This document shows, in pieces, positions 35,757 to 43,383 of a stretch of DNA of 64,000 bases. The DNA is from Salegentibacter salarius (GTDB lineage: Bacteria > Bacteroidota > Bacteroidia > Flavobacteriales > Flavobacteriaceae): the NCBI RefSeq assembly GCF_900168265.1, contig NZ_FVZF01000001.1:124001-188000 (forward strand), read 5' to 3'. Numbering within the stretch: the stretch's first letter is position 1; each line of letters starts with the position of its first letter. The position numbers were made by a program, and so were the translations under genes. A model generated the notes under the pieces. That model was not told the origin of the DNA. It saw nothing but the letters and a program-made list of their open reading frames with translations, and made no database searches.

Positions 35757-36662
35757 ATGAGCAAGTATTATTTAAATTATTTAGATGAATTAGAATCAGA
35801 AGCGATCTATATTTTACGCGAAGTTTGGGCGCAATTCGAGAATCCTGTGATTCTTTTTTCAGGAGGAAAAGATTCTATTCTAGTAACCCATTTGGCGAAG
35901 AAGGCTTTTTATCCCAGTAAAATTCCGTTTGCGCTGATGCATGTAGATACTGGTCATAATTTCCCGGAAACTATTCAATTCAGAAATGATTTAGTTAAGA
36001 AACTTGATGTAAAATTAATTGTTGGTTCTGTCCAGAAGTCAATAGATCAGGGACGCGTAGCTGAAGAAAGAGGAAAAAATGCAACCAGGAATTCACTACA
36101 GATAACAACTTTGCTCGATGCTATTGAAGAAAACAAAATTGATTGTGCCATTGGTGGCGGAAGAAGAGATGAAGAAAAAGCACGTGCAAAAGAACGTTTT
36201 TTTAGTCATAGAGATGATTTTGGGCAGTGGGACCCTAAAAATCAACGTCCGGAATTGTGGAACATTCTAAACGGAAAACATTTCGAAGGGGAACATTTTA
36301 GAGCATTTCCTATTAGTAATTGGACAGAGATGGATGTGTGGAATTATATTAAACGTGAAAATATAAGTATTCCGAGTTTATACTTTGCTCATGAGCGTGA
36401 AGTAGTTTTTAGAAGTAATTCATGGATACCGGTTTCAGATTATCTTAACCTCGAAGAAAGTGAGCAAATAGAAAAAAAGAAAATACGTTTCCGTACGCTT
36501 GGTGATATTACCATCACCGGTGGAATAGAATCTCAAGCAGATAATCTGGATAAAATAGTACAGGAAGTTTCCGCGATGCGCAAAACAGAAAGAGGAGATC
36601 GCTCTGATGATAAACGAAGCGAAACAGCAATGGAAGATCGCAAAAAACAAGGATATTTTTAA
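35757..36662 (+). CDS. cysD: Sulfate adenylyltransferase subunit 2
   Basis: 301 residues of the PAPS-reductase/PP-loop family. The ATP-binding PP-loop is FSGGKDSI (about residues 36-43). HVDTGHNFPET and GGGRRDEEKARAKER are specific to CysD. With CysN it forms ATP sulfurylase, which makes APS from sulfate and ATP. It is normally followed immediately by cysN; here a four-helix-bundle gene and heptamer repeats separate the two by about 500 nt. Confidence 0.93.
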   Translation: MSKYYLNYLDELESEAIYILREVWAQFENPVILFSGGKDSILVTHLAKKAFYPSKIPFALMHVDTGHNFPETIQFRNDLVKKLDVKLIVGSVQKSIDQGRVAEERGKNATRNSLQITTLLDAIEENKIDCAIGGGRRDEEKARAKERFFSHRDDFGQWDPKNQRPELWNILNGKHFEGEHFRAFPISNWTEMDVWNYIKRENISIPSLYFAHEREVVFRSNSWIPVSDYLNLEESEQIEKKKIRFRTLGDITITGGIESQADNLDKIVQEVSAMRKTERGDRSDDKRSETAMEDRKKQGYF

Positions 36663-36665
36663 AAT

Positions 36666-36721
36666 TTAGCTGTATGCATTAGGCTGTAAGCTGTAACTCT
36701 AAAGCTAATAGCCTATTACTT
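36666..36721 (+). repeat. Degenerate heptamer tandem repeat, left of the four-helix-bundle gene
   Basis: Seven to eight units of 7 nt: TTAGCTG, TATGCAT, TAGGCTG, TAAGCTG, TAACTCT, AAAGCTA, ATAGCCT, ATTACTT. The array starts 4 nt after the cysD stop. The last units are closer to the complementary orientation. Confidence 0.65.
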
Positions 36722-36727
36722 TTAATT

Positions 36728-37078
36728 ATGAGAGATTTTAGCAAATATGATGTTTGGAAGTTAAGTCATGAATTGGTATTGCGTGTTTACAAAATAACTT
36801 CCTCTTTTCCCGATTCGGAAAAATATCAGCTAATTTCTCAAATGCAGCGAGCCGCTTATTCAATACCTTCTAATTTTAGTGAAGGTTGTGGAAGAGGTTC
36901 AGACAAAGACTTTAATAGGTTTGTGCAGATTTCACTTGGTTCAGCTCATGAATTAGAATACTTTTTCATACTGAGCAAAGACTTAAAATTTATTGATGAG
37001 CGAACATTTGAGGTTTGTTTTGATGAGGTCAATGAAATAAAGAAAAAATTATACAGGTTAAGTCAAAGATTACAGTGA
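36728..37078 (+). CDS. Four-helix-bundle protein (S23/IVP family)
   Basis: 116 residues, full family length. Landmarks are YDVWKLSHELVLRVY, SFPDSEKYQLISQMQRAA, the signature SIPSNFSEGCGRGSD and ISLGSAHELEYF. Members are pentameric helical bundles. They were first seen in insertions within bacterial 23S rRNA genes, and free-standing copies are very common in Bacteroidota. No enzyme activity is established. It splits the usual cysD-cysN pair and is bracketed by heptamer repeats, so it probably arrived as a unit. Confidence 0.85.
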   Translation: MRDFSKYDVWKLSHELVLRVYKITSSFPDSEKYQLISQMQRAAYSIPSNFSEGCGRGSDKDFNRFVQISLGSAHELEYFFILSKDLKFIDERTFEVCFDEVNEIKKKLYRLSQRLQ

Positions 37079-37124
37079 TAGTTCATAAATCAAAGACTTT
37101 AATCGACAACTAAAATACATTTTT

Positions 37125-37159
37125 GGCCTATAGCATAAAGCCTAAGGCCTAAAGCATAG
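37125..37159 (+). repeat. Degenerate heptamer tandem repeat, right of the four-helix-bundle gene
   Basis: Five clean units: GGCCTAT, AGCATAA, AGCCTAA, GGCCTAA, AGCATAG. They end 5 nt before the cysN start. Orientation is opposite to the units at 36666-36700 (GCCTAAR against GGCTGTA). Confidence 0.7.
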
Positions 37160-37164
37160 AAACA

Positions 37165-38421
37165 ATGGAAATAAATAACAACCAATTATTAAGATTTACC
37201 ACCGCTGGGAGTGTAGATGATGGGAAAAGTACTTTGATAGGAAGACTTTTATACGATTCGAAATCTATTTTTGAAGATCAATTAGATTCGGTGAGTAAAA
37301 CCAGTGCGAAGAAAGGCCACAACGGAGTAGATTTAGCACTTTTCACCGATGGATTAAAAGATGAGCGCGAACAGGGAATAACTATTGACGTGGCCTACCG
37401 CTACTTCACTACGCCTAAGCGTAAATTTATAATTGCCGATACACCTGGGCATATTCAGTACACTCGCAATATGGTGACTGGAGCTTCAACTGCTAATGCG
37501 GCTGTGATTTTAATTGATGCCAGGCATGGGGTGATAGAACAGACCAAAAGGCATTCTTTTATTGCCTCTTTGCTGAATATTCCTCATCTAATTGTGTGTA
37601 TCAATAAAATGGACCTGGTAGATTATTCCGAAGAAATTTATAATAGTATTATTACACAATTCGAAGAGTTTTCTTCTAAACTTATAACGAAAGATGTATG
37701 TTTTATTCCTATTAGTGCACTTTTGGGAGATAACGTTGTGAATTATTCTAAAAATATGGACTGGTATCACGAAGGCACATTATTGAGCGTACTGGAAAAT
37801 CTACATATTAGTAGTGATATTAATAAAATAGATGCTCGTTTTCCAGTACAGACTGTTTTACGACCTCAGAGTGAGGAGTATAGAGATTACCGTGGTTATG
37901 CCGGGAGAATTGCTAGTGGAATTTATCGGGTAGGGGATGAAGTGGCTGTTTTACCATCTGGTTTTCAGTCTAAAATCAAGTCGATAAATACCGGGGAGCA
38001 TGAAATTCAGGAAGCTTATGCACCTATGAGTGTTTCCATCACGCTTGAAGATGATATTGATGTAAGTAGGGGTAATATGATAGTGCGAAAAAACAATCAG
38101 CCTGAAATGGAACAGGAGTTTGACGTGATGTTATGTTGGTTGGCAAATGAAGCCGCTAAATCCAGAGCTAAATATACAATTGTACATACTTCCCATGAGG
38201 AGCGTGCCATAATTAAGGATGTGGTCTACAAAATGGATATCAATACTTTTGAACGAGATAGCGAAGATTCAAATTTAAGCATGAATGATATAGCAAGGGT
38301 AAAAATAAGAACTACAAGAAGAATGATGCTAGATGCCTATAGAGATAATCGAAATACTGGAAGTATAATTCTAATAGACGAAAGTACAAACGAAACCGTG
38401 GCTGCAGGAATGGTGGTGTAA
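37165..38421 (+). CDS. cysN: Sulfate adenylyltransferase subunit 1 (GTPase)
   Basis: 418 residues of the translation-factor GTPase family. P-loop GSVDDGKST (15-23), switch region with GITIDVAYRYF, DTPGH and NKMD are all intact, and the C-terminal beta-barrel domains are present. GTP hydrolysis by CysN drives APS formation by CysD. It is a plain CysN with no fused APS-kinase domain. A long heptamer repeat array starts right after its stop codon. Confidence 0.93.
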   Translation: MEINNNQLLRFTTAGSVDDGKSTLIGRLLYDSKSIFEDQLDSVSKTSAKKGHNGVDLALFTDGLKDEREQGITIDVAYRYFTTPKRKFIIADTPGHIQYTRNMVTGASTANAAVILIDARHGVIEQTKRHSFIASLLNIPHLIVCINKMDLVDYSEEIYNSIITQFEEFSSKLITKDVCFIPISALLGDNVVNYSKNMDWYHEGTLLSVLENLHISSDINKIDARFPVQTVLRPQSEEYRDYRGYAGRIASGIYRVGDEVAVLPSGFQSKIKSINTGEHEIQEAYAPMSVSITLEDDIDVSRGNMIVRKNNQPEMEQEFDVMLCWLANEAAKSRAKYTIVHTSHEERAIIKDVVYKMDINTFERDSEDSNLSMNDIARVKIRTTRRMMLDAYRDNRNTGSIILIDESTNETVAAGMVV

Positions 38422-38424
38422 CTG

Positions 38425-38557
38425 AGCTATAAGCAGTAGGCCTTAAGCTTTTAAGTCAAAAGCTACCGCTTAGAGCTTAGAGCCTATTGCTTAAAGCTTT
38501 ACCGCCTAAAGCTTAAACCTATCCCTACAATCTACCGCCTGCTGCCTACCGCCTAAC
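38425..38557 (+). repeat. Nineteen-unit degenerate heptamer array downstream of cysN
   Basis: An unbroken period-7 series, for example AGCTATA, AGCAGTA, GGCCTTA, AGCTTTT at the left, AGCTTAG, AGCCTAT, TGCTTAA in the middle and GCCTGCT, GCCTACC, GCCTAAC at the right. The consensus turns from a GCTRTAA type to its complement-like GCCTAMM type along the array, so the two halves can pair as a long imperfect hairpin. It fills most of the spacer to the next gene. Confidence 0.75.
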
Positions 38558-38636
38558 ATCACAACCGTCTTTCAAATAAATCTTAACGTTTTTCAAGCTT
38601 TAAGGTTTCTTTAGCAATAGGCTCATAAAGAAATTC

Positions 38637-38644
38637 TATCTTTG
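38637..38644 (+). promoter_or_regulatory. Predicted -7 element of the UDP-sugar epimerase gene
   Basis: TATCTTTG matches TAnnTTTG, 32 nt before the start codon. A weak TTTA is about 22 nt upstream. Confidence 0.42.
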
Positions 38645-38676
38645 CCGCCGATAAAAAGTTGAATTAAAATTCTCAA

Positions 38677-39690
38677 ATGACTGAATTTCAGGAGAAATTA
38701 GAAAATAAAAGAATACTCGTAACAGGAGGGGCGGGGTTTATTGGTTCCAACTTATGTGAAACCTTATTAGGCTTAAATGCAAAAGTGGTCTGTCTGGATA
38801 ATTTTGCTACCGGTCATAAACATAATCTAGAGGTATTTGAAAATCACGAAAATTTTAAATTGATTGAGGGGGATATTCGTAACCTTGAGACTTGTCATAA
38901 GGCCTGTGAAAATGTCGATTATGTATTACACGAAGCAGCTTTAGGTTCTGTGCCGCGGTCTCTGGCCGATCCTATTACCAGCAACGAAGTTAATATTTCC
39001 GGATTTTTAAATATGCTGGTGGCTGCTAGAGATGCCGGTGTTAAAAGATTTGTATATGCGGCAAGTTCTTCTACTTATGGGGATTCAGAAAAACTGCCAA
39101 AGATAGAAGATGAAATAGGAAAGCCACTTTCTCCCTATGCAATTACTAAATACGTAAATGAATTATATGCTGATATCTTTCAGGACGCCTATCAATTAGA
39201 TACCATCGGATTAAGATATTTCAATGTTTTTGGAAGAAAACAAGATCCAAATGGAGCTTATGCTGCTGTTATTCCAAAATTTGTGATGCAGTTTATGAAG
39301 CACGAAAGTCCGATAATTAATGGTGATGGCACTTACTCACGTGATTTTACTTATATAGATAATGTTGTTCAAATGAATTTACGGGCAATAACTTCTGAAA
39401 ATGAAAAAGCCGTAAATCAAGTTTATAACACGGCTGTTGGGGATAGAACCAATTTGGTAGAGCTTACTCAATTACTGAAAAAACATCTTTCTGAATTTGA
39501 TCCTGAGATTGCCAATGTGGAAGTAAAACACGGACCTAACAGAGCCGGGGATATTCCTCATTCTTTGGCTTCGGTAGAAAAAGCAAAAAAATTATTGGGC
39601 TATAATCCAAGTCACCGAATTGATGACGGTTTAAAAGAGGCGGTGGCCTGGTATTGGAAAAATTTAGACCCTGAGGCTCAAACGAAATAA
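38677..39690 (+). CDS. UDP-N-acetylglucosamine 4-epimerase-like NAD-dependent epimerase (WbpP/TviC type)
   Basis: 337 residues of the extended short-chain dehydrogenase family. GGAGFIGSN, DNFATGHKHN, HEAALGSVPRS, SSSTYGDS and the catalytic YAITK are present; the last three are typical of the WbpP/TviC group that interconverts UDP-GlcNAc and UDP-GalNAc (or their uronates). The next gene is a UDP-sugar 6-dehydrogenase of the matching WbpO/TviB type, so together they should supply a UDP-HexNAc uronate. Confidence 0.82.
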   Translation: MTEFQEKLENKRILVTGGAGFIGSNLCETLLGLNAKVVCLDNFATGHKHNLEVFENHENFKLIEGDIRNLETCHKACENVDYVLHEAALGSVPRSLADPITSNEVNISGFLNMLVAARDAGVKRFVYAASSSTYGDSEKLPKIEDEIGKPLSPYAITKYVNELYADIFQDAYQLDTIGLRYFNVFGRKQDPNGAYAAVIPKFVMQFMKHESPIINGDGTYSRDFTYIDNVVQMNLRAITSENEKAVNQVYNTAVGDRTNLVELTQLLKKHLSEFDPEIANVEVKHGPNRAGDIPHSLASVEKAKKLLGYNPSHRIDDGLKEAVAWYWKNLDPEAQTK

Positions 39691-39751
39691 ATCAAGACTT
39701 AATTAGTTATGAATTTAAACTTCAATTTTATTCCCAATTAATAATTGAAAA

Positions 39752-41038
39752 ATGAACAATAAAAAGTTAGCCATTATAGGCTTGGGTTATGTAGGTTTGC
39801 CTCTTGCGAGATTATTTGCAACTAAATATCCTGTAGTTGGTTTTGATATCAATAAAGCCAGAGTTAAGGAACTAATGAGCGGACACGACTCTACTTTAGA
39901 GGTAGAAGATAATGTTTTGCAATCAGCTTTAGTTCAAAAGGAAAAACTAAAGGATGAGAACGGTTTATACTGTTCGGCAGAACTTGAAGATATTGCAGAT
40001 TGTAATTACTATATAATTACCGTTCCTACTCCCGTAGATAAAAATAACAGACCAGATCTTACTCCGCTGTATAAAAGTAGTGAAACTGTTGCTAAAGTTC
40101 TTAAACAAGGGGATATAGTTATTTATGAGTCTACTGTTTATCCTGGGGTTACTGAAGATGAATGTGTTCCCGTATTAGAGAAACATAGCGGACTAACCTT
40201 TAACGAAGATTTCTTTGTGGGATATTCTCCTGAAAGAATTAATCCGGGCGATAAGGAGCATACGGTAGATAAGATTTTAAAAGTTACTGCCGGCTCTACT
40301 CCAGAGATTGGGAAAAAAGTTAATGAACTTTATGCTGAGGTAATCACTGCCGGAACTCACCTGGCACCTACAATTAAAGTTGCTGAAGCTGCTAAAGTTA
40401 TTGAAAATTCACAAAGGGATATCAATATCGCTTTTGTAAACGAACTGGCGAAGATCTTCAATATGATGGGGATAGATACCCAGGATGTTCTGGAAGCTGC
40501 CGGAACAAAATGGAATTTCCTTCCATTTAAACCCGGACTTGTTGGTGGACATTGTATCGGGGTAGATCCTTACTACCTGGCTCAAAAAGCACAGGAAATT
40601 GGTTATCATCCTGAAATCATCCTTGCCGGACGAAGAATGAATGATTCTATGGGGCAATATGTTGCTTCAGAAGTAGTTAAATTAATGCTGCAAAACGACC
40701 AAAAGGTAAAAGGTGCTAATATTCTGGTGATGGGAATTACCTTTAAAGAAAATTGCCCAGATGTTAGAAATACTAAAGTGGTAGATGTTATAAAGAACCT
40801 GAAGGAATATGGAACCAATGTGACCATTTATGATCCGCTTGCGAATCCGGATGAAGTTAAACATGAATACGGACTTACAACTGTAAAAGAAATACCGGGC
40901 GAAAAATTTGACGCTGTTGTTTTAGCCGTTGCCCATAAAGAATTTTTAGAAATGAACCTGGATCAGTTGAAAAACGGGAATACTGTTGTATACGATGTAA
41001 AGGGAGTGCTTGGGGATAGATGCGATAAGAAGTTGTAA
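39752..41038 (+). CDS. UDP-N-acetylhexosamine 6-dehydrogenase (WbpO/TviB type)
   Basis: 428 residues of the UDP-glucose/GDP-mannose dehydrogenase family. NAD loop GLGYVGLPLA, ESTVYPGVTEDECVP (typical of the WbpO/TviB/Vi-type group), and the catalytic Cys268 in GGHCIGVDPYY. It oxidises the C6 hydroxyl of a UDP-HexNAc to a carboxylate. Neighbour of the matching 4-epimerase. Its stop codon lies in the first unit of an octamer repeat array. Confidence 0.87.
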   Translation: MNNKKLAIIGLGYVGLPLARLFATKYPVVGFDINKARVKELMSGHDSTLEVEDNVLQSALVQKEKLKDENGLYCSAELEDIADCNYYIITVPTPVDKNNRPDLTPLYKSSETVAKVLKQGDIVIYESTVYPGVTEDECVPVLEKHSGLTFNEDFFVGYSPERINPGDKEHTVDKILKVTAGSTPEIGKKVNELYAEVITAGTHLAPTIKVAEAAKVIENSQRDINIAFVNELAKIFNMMGIDTQDVLEAAGTKWNFLPFKPGLVGGHCIGVDPYYLAQKAQEIGYHPEIILAGRRMNDSMGQYVASEVVKLMLQNDQKVKGANILVMGITFKENCPDVRNTKVVDVIKNLKEYGTNVTIYDPLANPDEVKHEYGLTTVKEIPGEKFDAVVLAVAHKEFLEMNLDQLKNGNTVVYDVKGVLGDRCDKKL

Positions 41039-41082
41039 TGATGTGATGCAGTGACGATGTAAAGAAGTGATCTTGTGGTAGA
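41035..41082 (+). repeat. Degenerate octamer tandem repeat, left of the split four-helix-bundle gene
   Basis: Units of 8 nt: GTAATGAT, GTGATGCA, GTGACGAT, GTAAAGAA, GTGATCTT, GTGGTAGA. The first unit contains the stop codon of the preceding dehydrogenase gene. Confidence 0.68.
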
Positions 41083-41267
41083 ATTTCGTTATGTAACCTT
41101 TAAATTTTAATAGAATGAAATCACATAAAGATTTAACCGTTTACAAGACAAGTATTGACCTGGTTATAGATATTTATCAACAAAGCCAGAATTTTCCGGA
41201 TTCAGAAAAATTTGGATTAACGAGTCAGATAAGAAGAGCTTCAGTTTCCATTCCATCTAATATAGCT

Positions 41268-41557
41268 TGCCCTGTGTAATAAAATTTTAATGATGTTTTT
41301 TTATACTTATGTTTTACTTAGTTTGAAAGACAAAAGAATGTATACAGGTTATACGTCTGATTTAGATTTAAGAATAATACAACATAATAAGGGGAATGTA
41401 GTATCAACTAAGGATAGAAGACCTTTAAAATTAATTTATTATGAAGCTTGTTTAAGCCAAAGTAGTGCCTTAAAAAGAGAAAAGTACTTAAAGACCACCT
41501 ACGGTAAAAGATATTTAAAGAATCGTATTAATTTTGAAGAAATAATTACACAGGGTA
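41268..41557 (+). mobile_element. 290-bp GIY-YIG insert with 13-nt terminal inverted repeats
   Basis: The left end reads TGCCCTGTGTAAT (41268-41280) and the right end ATTACACAGGGTA (41545-41557): inverted repeats with one mismatch in 13. The insert lies within the conserved SNIA-EG codons of a four-helix-bundle gene and carries one gene, a small GIY-YIG nuclease. There is no transposase. No clear target duplication is visible, although AGCT occurs on both sides of the insert. Layout recalls a homing or minimal selfish element. Confidence 0.75.
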
Positions 41558-41571
41558 AAGGGAGCTGCTAG
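41290..41571 (+). CDS. Small GIY-YIG nuclease superfamily protein carried by the insert
   Basis: 93 residues, a stand-alone GIY-YIG domain of the UvrC-nuclease/YhbQ-like type. The first strand YTYVLLS, the YTGYT strand, the Arg in DLRIIQHN, STKDRRPLKLIYYEA with the metal-binding Glu, and LKREKYLK are all in place, so the nuclease looks active. An ATG at 41293 is an equally good start. The last codons read through the right terminal repeat and stop just inside the flanking gene. It has no DNA-binding extension of the kind found in phage homing enzymes. Confidence 0.85.
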   Translation: MMFFYTYVLLSLKDKRMYTGYTSDLDLRIIQHNKGNVVSTKDRRPLKLIYYEACLSQSSALKREKYLKTTYGKRYLKNRINFEEIITQGKGSC

Positions 41572-41748
41572 GAGTAGTAAAAAGGAATTTATTAGGTTTC
41601 TTTATATCGCTTTGGGTTCCATGGCAGAAATAGAAACTCAACTTGAGATTGCATATAGATTGAAGTTTATAAAAGACACTCCAGAAGTTGTGGAGAAAAT
41701 AATATATATCAGAAGAATGATTCTGAAATTAATACAAAGTTTGAAAGA

Positions 41749-41835
41749 GTAATGAAGTAACGAAGTGATGCTGTGATGAAGTAACCAAGTAATAATTGGC
41801 TCCGTTACTCCATCACAAGATTACTCCGTTACATA
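41749..41835 (+). repeat. Octamer arrays in inverted orientation, right of the split gene
   Basis: Six forward units from 41749 (GTAATGAA, GTAACGAA, GTGATGCT, GTGATGAA, GTAACCAA, GTAATAAT), a short centre, then reverse-type units GTTACTCC, ATCACAAG, ATTACTCC, GTTACATA to 41835. GTGATGAAGTAAC (41773-41785) pairs with GTTACTCCATCAC (41804-41816) with one mismatch. The first unit holds the stop codon of the four-helix-bundle gene. Confidence 0.78.
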
Positions 41836-41894
41836 TAACAAGCAGGCGCATTGTTTTAATAAACCATTACTTGATCAAAAAATAGAATATAAAC

Positions 41895-43292
41895 ATGACA
41901 AGAATTAAGAACATCTGCTGTATAGGAGCTGGATACGTAGGAGGACCAACAATGGCGGTGATCGCTCAGAAATGTCCTGAAATTAACGTGACTGTCGTAG
42001 ATATAAATGAACAAAGAATTGCGGCCTGGAACGATGAAGATGTAGAGAATATTCCAATTTATGAACCCGGTTTATCGAAAATAGTAAAGGAGGCTCGGGA
42101 TAGAAATTTATTCTTCTCAACCGATGTGGACGCAGCAATCGATAAAGCAGATATGATCTTTATTTCGGTGAATACGCCAACCAAAACTTATGGTATTGGG
42201 AAAGGAATGGCTGCGGATTTAAAATACATCGAACTTTGTGCCCGGCAGATAGCAAGAGTCTCCAAGACCGATAAAATTGTTGTTGAAAAATCTACCTTAC
42301 CGGTTCGTACTGCTGAAGCTTTGAAAAATATTCTTGATAATACAGGCAATGGAGTAAATTATCAAATTTTATCTAATCCGGAGTTTCTTGCGGAAGGTAC
42401 CGCGGTAGATGATTTGATGAATCCAGATCGGGTTTTGATTGGTGGAGATTTAGATAACTCCGAAGGTAAAGAAGCCGTGGAAGCTTTAGTAGATATCTAT
42501 GCGCACTGGATTCCTCGCGAACGTCTGCTCACTACCAATGTTTGGTCTTCTGAATTGTCTAAGCTTACTGCTAATGCTTTCTTGGCTCAGCGTGTTTCTA
42601 GTATAAATGCAATGAGCGAACTATGTGAGAAAACAGGTGCTGATGTAAATGAAGTTTCTAAAGCCGTAGGCATGGATTCCAGGATTGGTTCAAAATTCTT
42701 GAAATCCTCGGTTGGTTTTGGAGGTTCTTGTTTCCAGAAAGATATTTTAAATTTAGTGTATATTTCCAAGTCTTTCGGATTGCATGAGGTAGCCGATTAC
42801 TGGGAACAGGTAATCCTGATGAATGACCATCAAAAAAGAAGGTTTGCCGCAAAAATTGTACAGACCTTATTTAATACGGTATCGGGAAAGAAAATCGCTT
42901 TACTGGGTTGGGCCTTTAAAAAAGACACCAACGATACAAGAGAATCTGCTGCCATTTATGTCGCAGACTACCTATTAAATGAGCAGGCAGAAATTGTAGT
43001 CTACGACCCTAAAGTAAAAACTGAACAAATCTATGCTGACCTTGACTATTTAAATACTCGCGCTTCGAAAGAGAATCGTGCCCGGGTGAAGGTGGTAGAC
43101 ACACCGTATGAAGCCACCAAAGATGCTCACGCCGTAGCGCTTTTAACCGAATGGGAAGAGTTTAAAGATCTTGACTGGAAAAAAATATATAATAAAATGT
43201 TAAAGCCAGCTTTTCTTTTTGATGGTAGAAGACTATTGGAAAGAAAAACAAAAGAAGAGATAGGTTTTGAGTTTTATGCAATAGGAAGTTAA
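41895..43292 (+). CDS. ugd: UDP-glucose 6-dehydrogenase
   Basis: 465 residues, close in length and motif to the animal-type UGDH group: [46 protein letters not shown], and the catalytic Cys279 in [10 protein letters not shown]. It oxidises UDP-glucose to UDP-glucuronate, a common component of acidic surface polysaccharides. It is separated from the related WbpO-type gene by the split four-helix-bundle gene. Two distinct 6-dehydrogenases indicate two different uronic acids in the product. Confidence 0.9.
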   Translation: MTRIKNICCIGAGYVGGPTMAVIAQKCPEINVTVVDINEQRIAAWNDEDVENIPIYEPGLSKIVKEARDRNLFFSTDVDAAIDKADMIFISVNTPTKTYGIGKGMAADLKYIELCARQIARVSKTDKIVVEKSTLPVRTAEALKNILDNTGNGVNYQILSNPEFLAEGTAVDDLMNPDRVLIGGDLDNSEGKEAVEALVDIYAHWIPRERLLTTNVWSSELSKLTANAFLAQRVSSINAMSELCEKTGADVNEVSKAVGMDSRIGSKFLKSSVGFGGSCFQKDILNLVYISKSFGLHEVADYWEQVILMNDHQKRRFAAKIVQTLFNTVSGKKIALLGWAFKKDTNDTRESAAIYVADYLLNEQAEIVVYDPKVKTEQIYADLDYLNTRASKENRARVKVVDTPYEATKDAHAVALLTEWEEFKDLDWKKIYNKMLKPAFLFDGRRLLERKTKEEIGFEFYAIGS

Positions 43293-43383
43293 CATCATTA
43301 GATTGTATGAAATTAAATGAAATTTCGATTTATAGTCTTAGTTCAAGAGACTTAAAATATTCTTAAAAATCATTCCAGAAATA

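Larger units (their letters stand above)
41115..41752 (+). pseudogene. Four-helix-bundle (S23/IVP) gene split by a GIY-YIG insert
   Basis: The left part (41115-41267) encodes 51 residues ending RRASVSIPSNIA, the start of the family signature. The right part (from about 41558 to the TAA at 41750-41752) encodes GAARSSKKEF, then FLYIALGSMAEIE and the rest of the helical bundle. Joining the two halves by removing 41268-41557 restores a single frame of 115 residues, with Lys in place of the usual Glu in SNIAEG, which compares well with the intact 116-residue copy at 36728. As it stands, the left half reads into the insert and stops at 41279, so no full protein is made. Confidence 0.88.

Noticed and set aside
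38425-38557. CRISPR array
   Set aside because: The units are only 7 nt, contiguous and degenerate, with no spacers and no cas genes.
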